Shown piece by piece: positions 5,759 to 6,978 of a stretch of 6,978 nt of DNA; within the stretch, counting starts at the first letter, position 1; the number at the start of each line of letters is the position of its first letter. Origin of the DNA: CAYOEZ01 sp964402955 (GTDB taxonomy: Bacteria > Chloroflexota > DTOL01 > DAOUCN01). Location: positions 1 to 6,978 of the forward strand of contig CAYOEZ010000236.1 of assembly GCA_964402955.1 (NCBI GenBank), written 5' to 3'. A program made the position numbers and the translations under genes. The notes below the pieces were generated by a model. The model worked only from the letters and a program-made list of their open reading frames with translations. It had not been told where the DNA came from and did no database searches.

Positions 5759-6978
5759 ATGAAAATCGGAATTGTTGGCGCAGGCATTGCAGGCCTCACC
5801 GCAGCCTATGAGCTGTGCAAAGCCGGCCACAAAGTGACGATCTACGAGAAAGACAGCTTCGCCGGCGGTCTTGCCTCTGGCTTCAAGGATGAGACCTGGG
5901 ACTGGCCGCTCGAGCGATTCTACCACCACCTCTTTCAAACAGATAGTGACATCCTCAGCCTGGCCAGGGAAATCGGCTCGGAGGTCATCTTCCGCCGCCC
6001 AATCACGGCCGTGTGGTCGAAGGGCGCGGCCTATCCGTTTGACAGCCCCATCGCCGTTCTGAAGTTTCCCCATCTCGACTTCGTCGACAAAGTGCGCATG
6101 GGGCTGGTTGTGCTCTACCTGCGTTTCAGTAACGATTGGAAGGTGCTCGAGAAGGTCACGGCGCATGAGTGGTTGCGCGAGTATATGGGCGCGACCGGCT
6201 ATGCCATGATGTGGGAGCCGCTGTTGATCGGTAAGTTCGGCGATTTCTATAAAGACGTCAATATGGCGTGGTTCTGGGCGCGCATTCACAAGCGTAGCCC
6301 CTCCCTCGGCTACTTTGCCGGCGGCTTCCAGGTTTTTGTAGACACGCTCAGAAAGGCCGTGGAAACTGGTGGCGGCGTGATCAAGCTAGGGGTTGGCGCT
6401 CAGGGCATCGAGAAGACAGCCAGCGGCGTCCGCCTGCGCACGGCGGAAGGTGACGCTGAGTTTGACAAGGTCATCGTTACGCTGTCGCCTGGCCTACTGG
6501 CCCGGCTCACCCCCACCCTGCCGCCCGACTACCTGGCCAATCTGACGAGCCTCGACTCGATGGGCGCGGTGGTGATGACGGTGGCGCTCAAGCAGCCGCT
6601 GACTGATGGCGTCTATTGGATCAACATGCGCAAGGACGATTTCCCCTTCCTGGCGCTGGTCGAGCACACGAATTACATGGAAAGCAGCCACTATGGCGGC
6701 GATCATGTTGTCTACCTGGGCGACTATCTGCCAGCCACTCATCGCTATTTCACAATGACGAAGGAAGAGCTGGAAGACGCGTTTTTCCCCAGCCTGACCA
6801 AGGTCAACCCGAAATTCGACCGCTCGTGGGTGCGCAAGACGTGGCTGCACCGCGAGGCATACGCCCAGCCCGTGGTTAAACTCAATCACTCCAGGAACGT
6901 GCCCGCGATGGTAACGCCCATCCCCAACCTCTACTTCGCCAGCATGGCCCAGGTCTATCCCTGGGACCGCGGCACCAA
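5759..6978 (+). CDS. FAD-dependent oxidoreductase of the amine oxidase/protoporphyrinogen oxidase/UDP-galactopyranose mutase-like superfamily (3' end outside window)
   Basis: An open frame of 406 codons starts at the ATG at 5759 and runs off the window without a stop. A weak ribosome binding site, AGGA (5746-5749), precedes it. The N-terminus is a textbook dinucleotide-binding fold: a first strand, then GAGIAG (7-12), an acidic residue ending the second strand (E30 in IYEKD), and a GG pair (36-37, AGGLAS). Other conserved-looking segments are FYHHLF (54-59), WEPLLIGKFG (about 153-162) and YFAGGFQ (about 182-188). NLYFASMAQVYPWDRGT near the end resembles the C-terminal FAD-contacting motif, so probably only some tens of residues are missing. 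Relatives of this type often sit in polysaccharide or isoprenoid clusters and may oxidise, desaturate or isomerise a sugar or lipid. The substrate cannot be told from sequence. It is probably cytoplasmic: no signal peptide is visible. Its gap to the preceding gene is the widest in the window and holds the MITE-like element, so co-transcription is uncertain. Confidence 0.85.
   Translation, partial: MKIGIVGAGIAGLTAAYELCKAGHKVTIYEKDSFAGGLASGFKDETWDWPLERFYHHLFQTDSDILSLAREIGSEVIFRRPITAVWSKGAAYPFDSPIAVLKFPHLDFVDKVRMGLVVLYLRFSNDWKVLEKVTAHEWLREYMGATGYAMMWEPLLIGKFGDFYKDVNMAWFWARIHKRSPSLGYFAGGFQVFVDTLRKAVETGGGVIKLGVGAQGIEKTASGVRLRTAEGDAEFDKVIVTLSPGLLARLTPTLPPDYLANLTSLDSMGAVVMTVALKQPLTDGVYWINMRKDDFPFLALVEHTNYMESSHYGGDHVVYLGDYLPATHRYFTMTKEELEDAFFPSLTKVNPKFDRSWVRKTWLHREAYAQPVVKLNHSRNVPAMVTPIPNLYFASMAQVYPWDRGT

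Noticed and set aside
5732..6289. Reverse-strand open frame (185 codons) opposite the oxidoreductase
   Set aside because: Fully overlaps the N-terminal FAD-binding region on the + strand, which has clear motifs; no family features of its own.

Overview
The window looks like a Chloroflexota (Anaerolineae/Caldilineae-like) chromosome segment. The main evidence is a large Agl23-type (TIGR03663-like) membrane glycosyltransferase; from memory that family is concentrated in Chloroflexi and archaea. Moderately GC-rich codon use, GGAGG-type ribosome binding sites, and GTG/TTG start candidates also fit. An archaeal origin cannot be formally excluded from this window alone.

All five genes are on the + strand, with gaps of about 70-170 bases. 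In order: (1) 1-216, the C-terminal end of a protein whose last ~70 residues resemble the end of the Agl23-like domain of the next gene, so probably a tandem paralog. (2) 284-3394, a 1036-residue protein: a polytopic GT-C-like glycosyltransferase, an extracytoplasmic domain, an Ala-rich linker and a C-terminal six-bladed NHL beta-propeller. (3) 3484-4509 and (4) 4588-5592, two tandem paralogs of the flippase-like family (UPF0104/TIGR00374, the membrane domain also found in MprF); their alignment places the start of the first at an unusual TTG codon. (5) 5759 to the window end, a nearly complete FAD-dependent oxidoreductase of the amine oxidase/protoporphyrinogen oxidase/UDP-galactopyranose mutase-like superfamily, cut by the window edge.

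The gaps hold structure. 226-265 can fold into an imperfect hairpin over the upstream start candidate of gene 2. 3399-3462 is a long bulged palindrome. A near-identical 15-base motif built from two GTGAC units lies just upstream of both flippase-like genes. 5593-5736 is a compact 144-base element with 17-base terminal inverted repeats (16/17 matching), flanking GTAA direct repeats and two perfect internal hairpins. It looks like a MITE inserted exactly at the stop codon of gene 4.

Taken together, the genes suggest an envelope glycosylation or glycolipid module: lipid-linked sugars used on the outer face of the membrane by GT-C enzymes, flippase-like membrane proteins for lipid or lipid-linked substrate handling, and a flavoenzyme that may modify a sugar or isoprenoid. 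That joint role is inferred from families and gene order and is not shown by the sequence.
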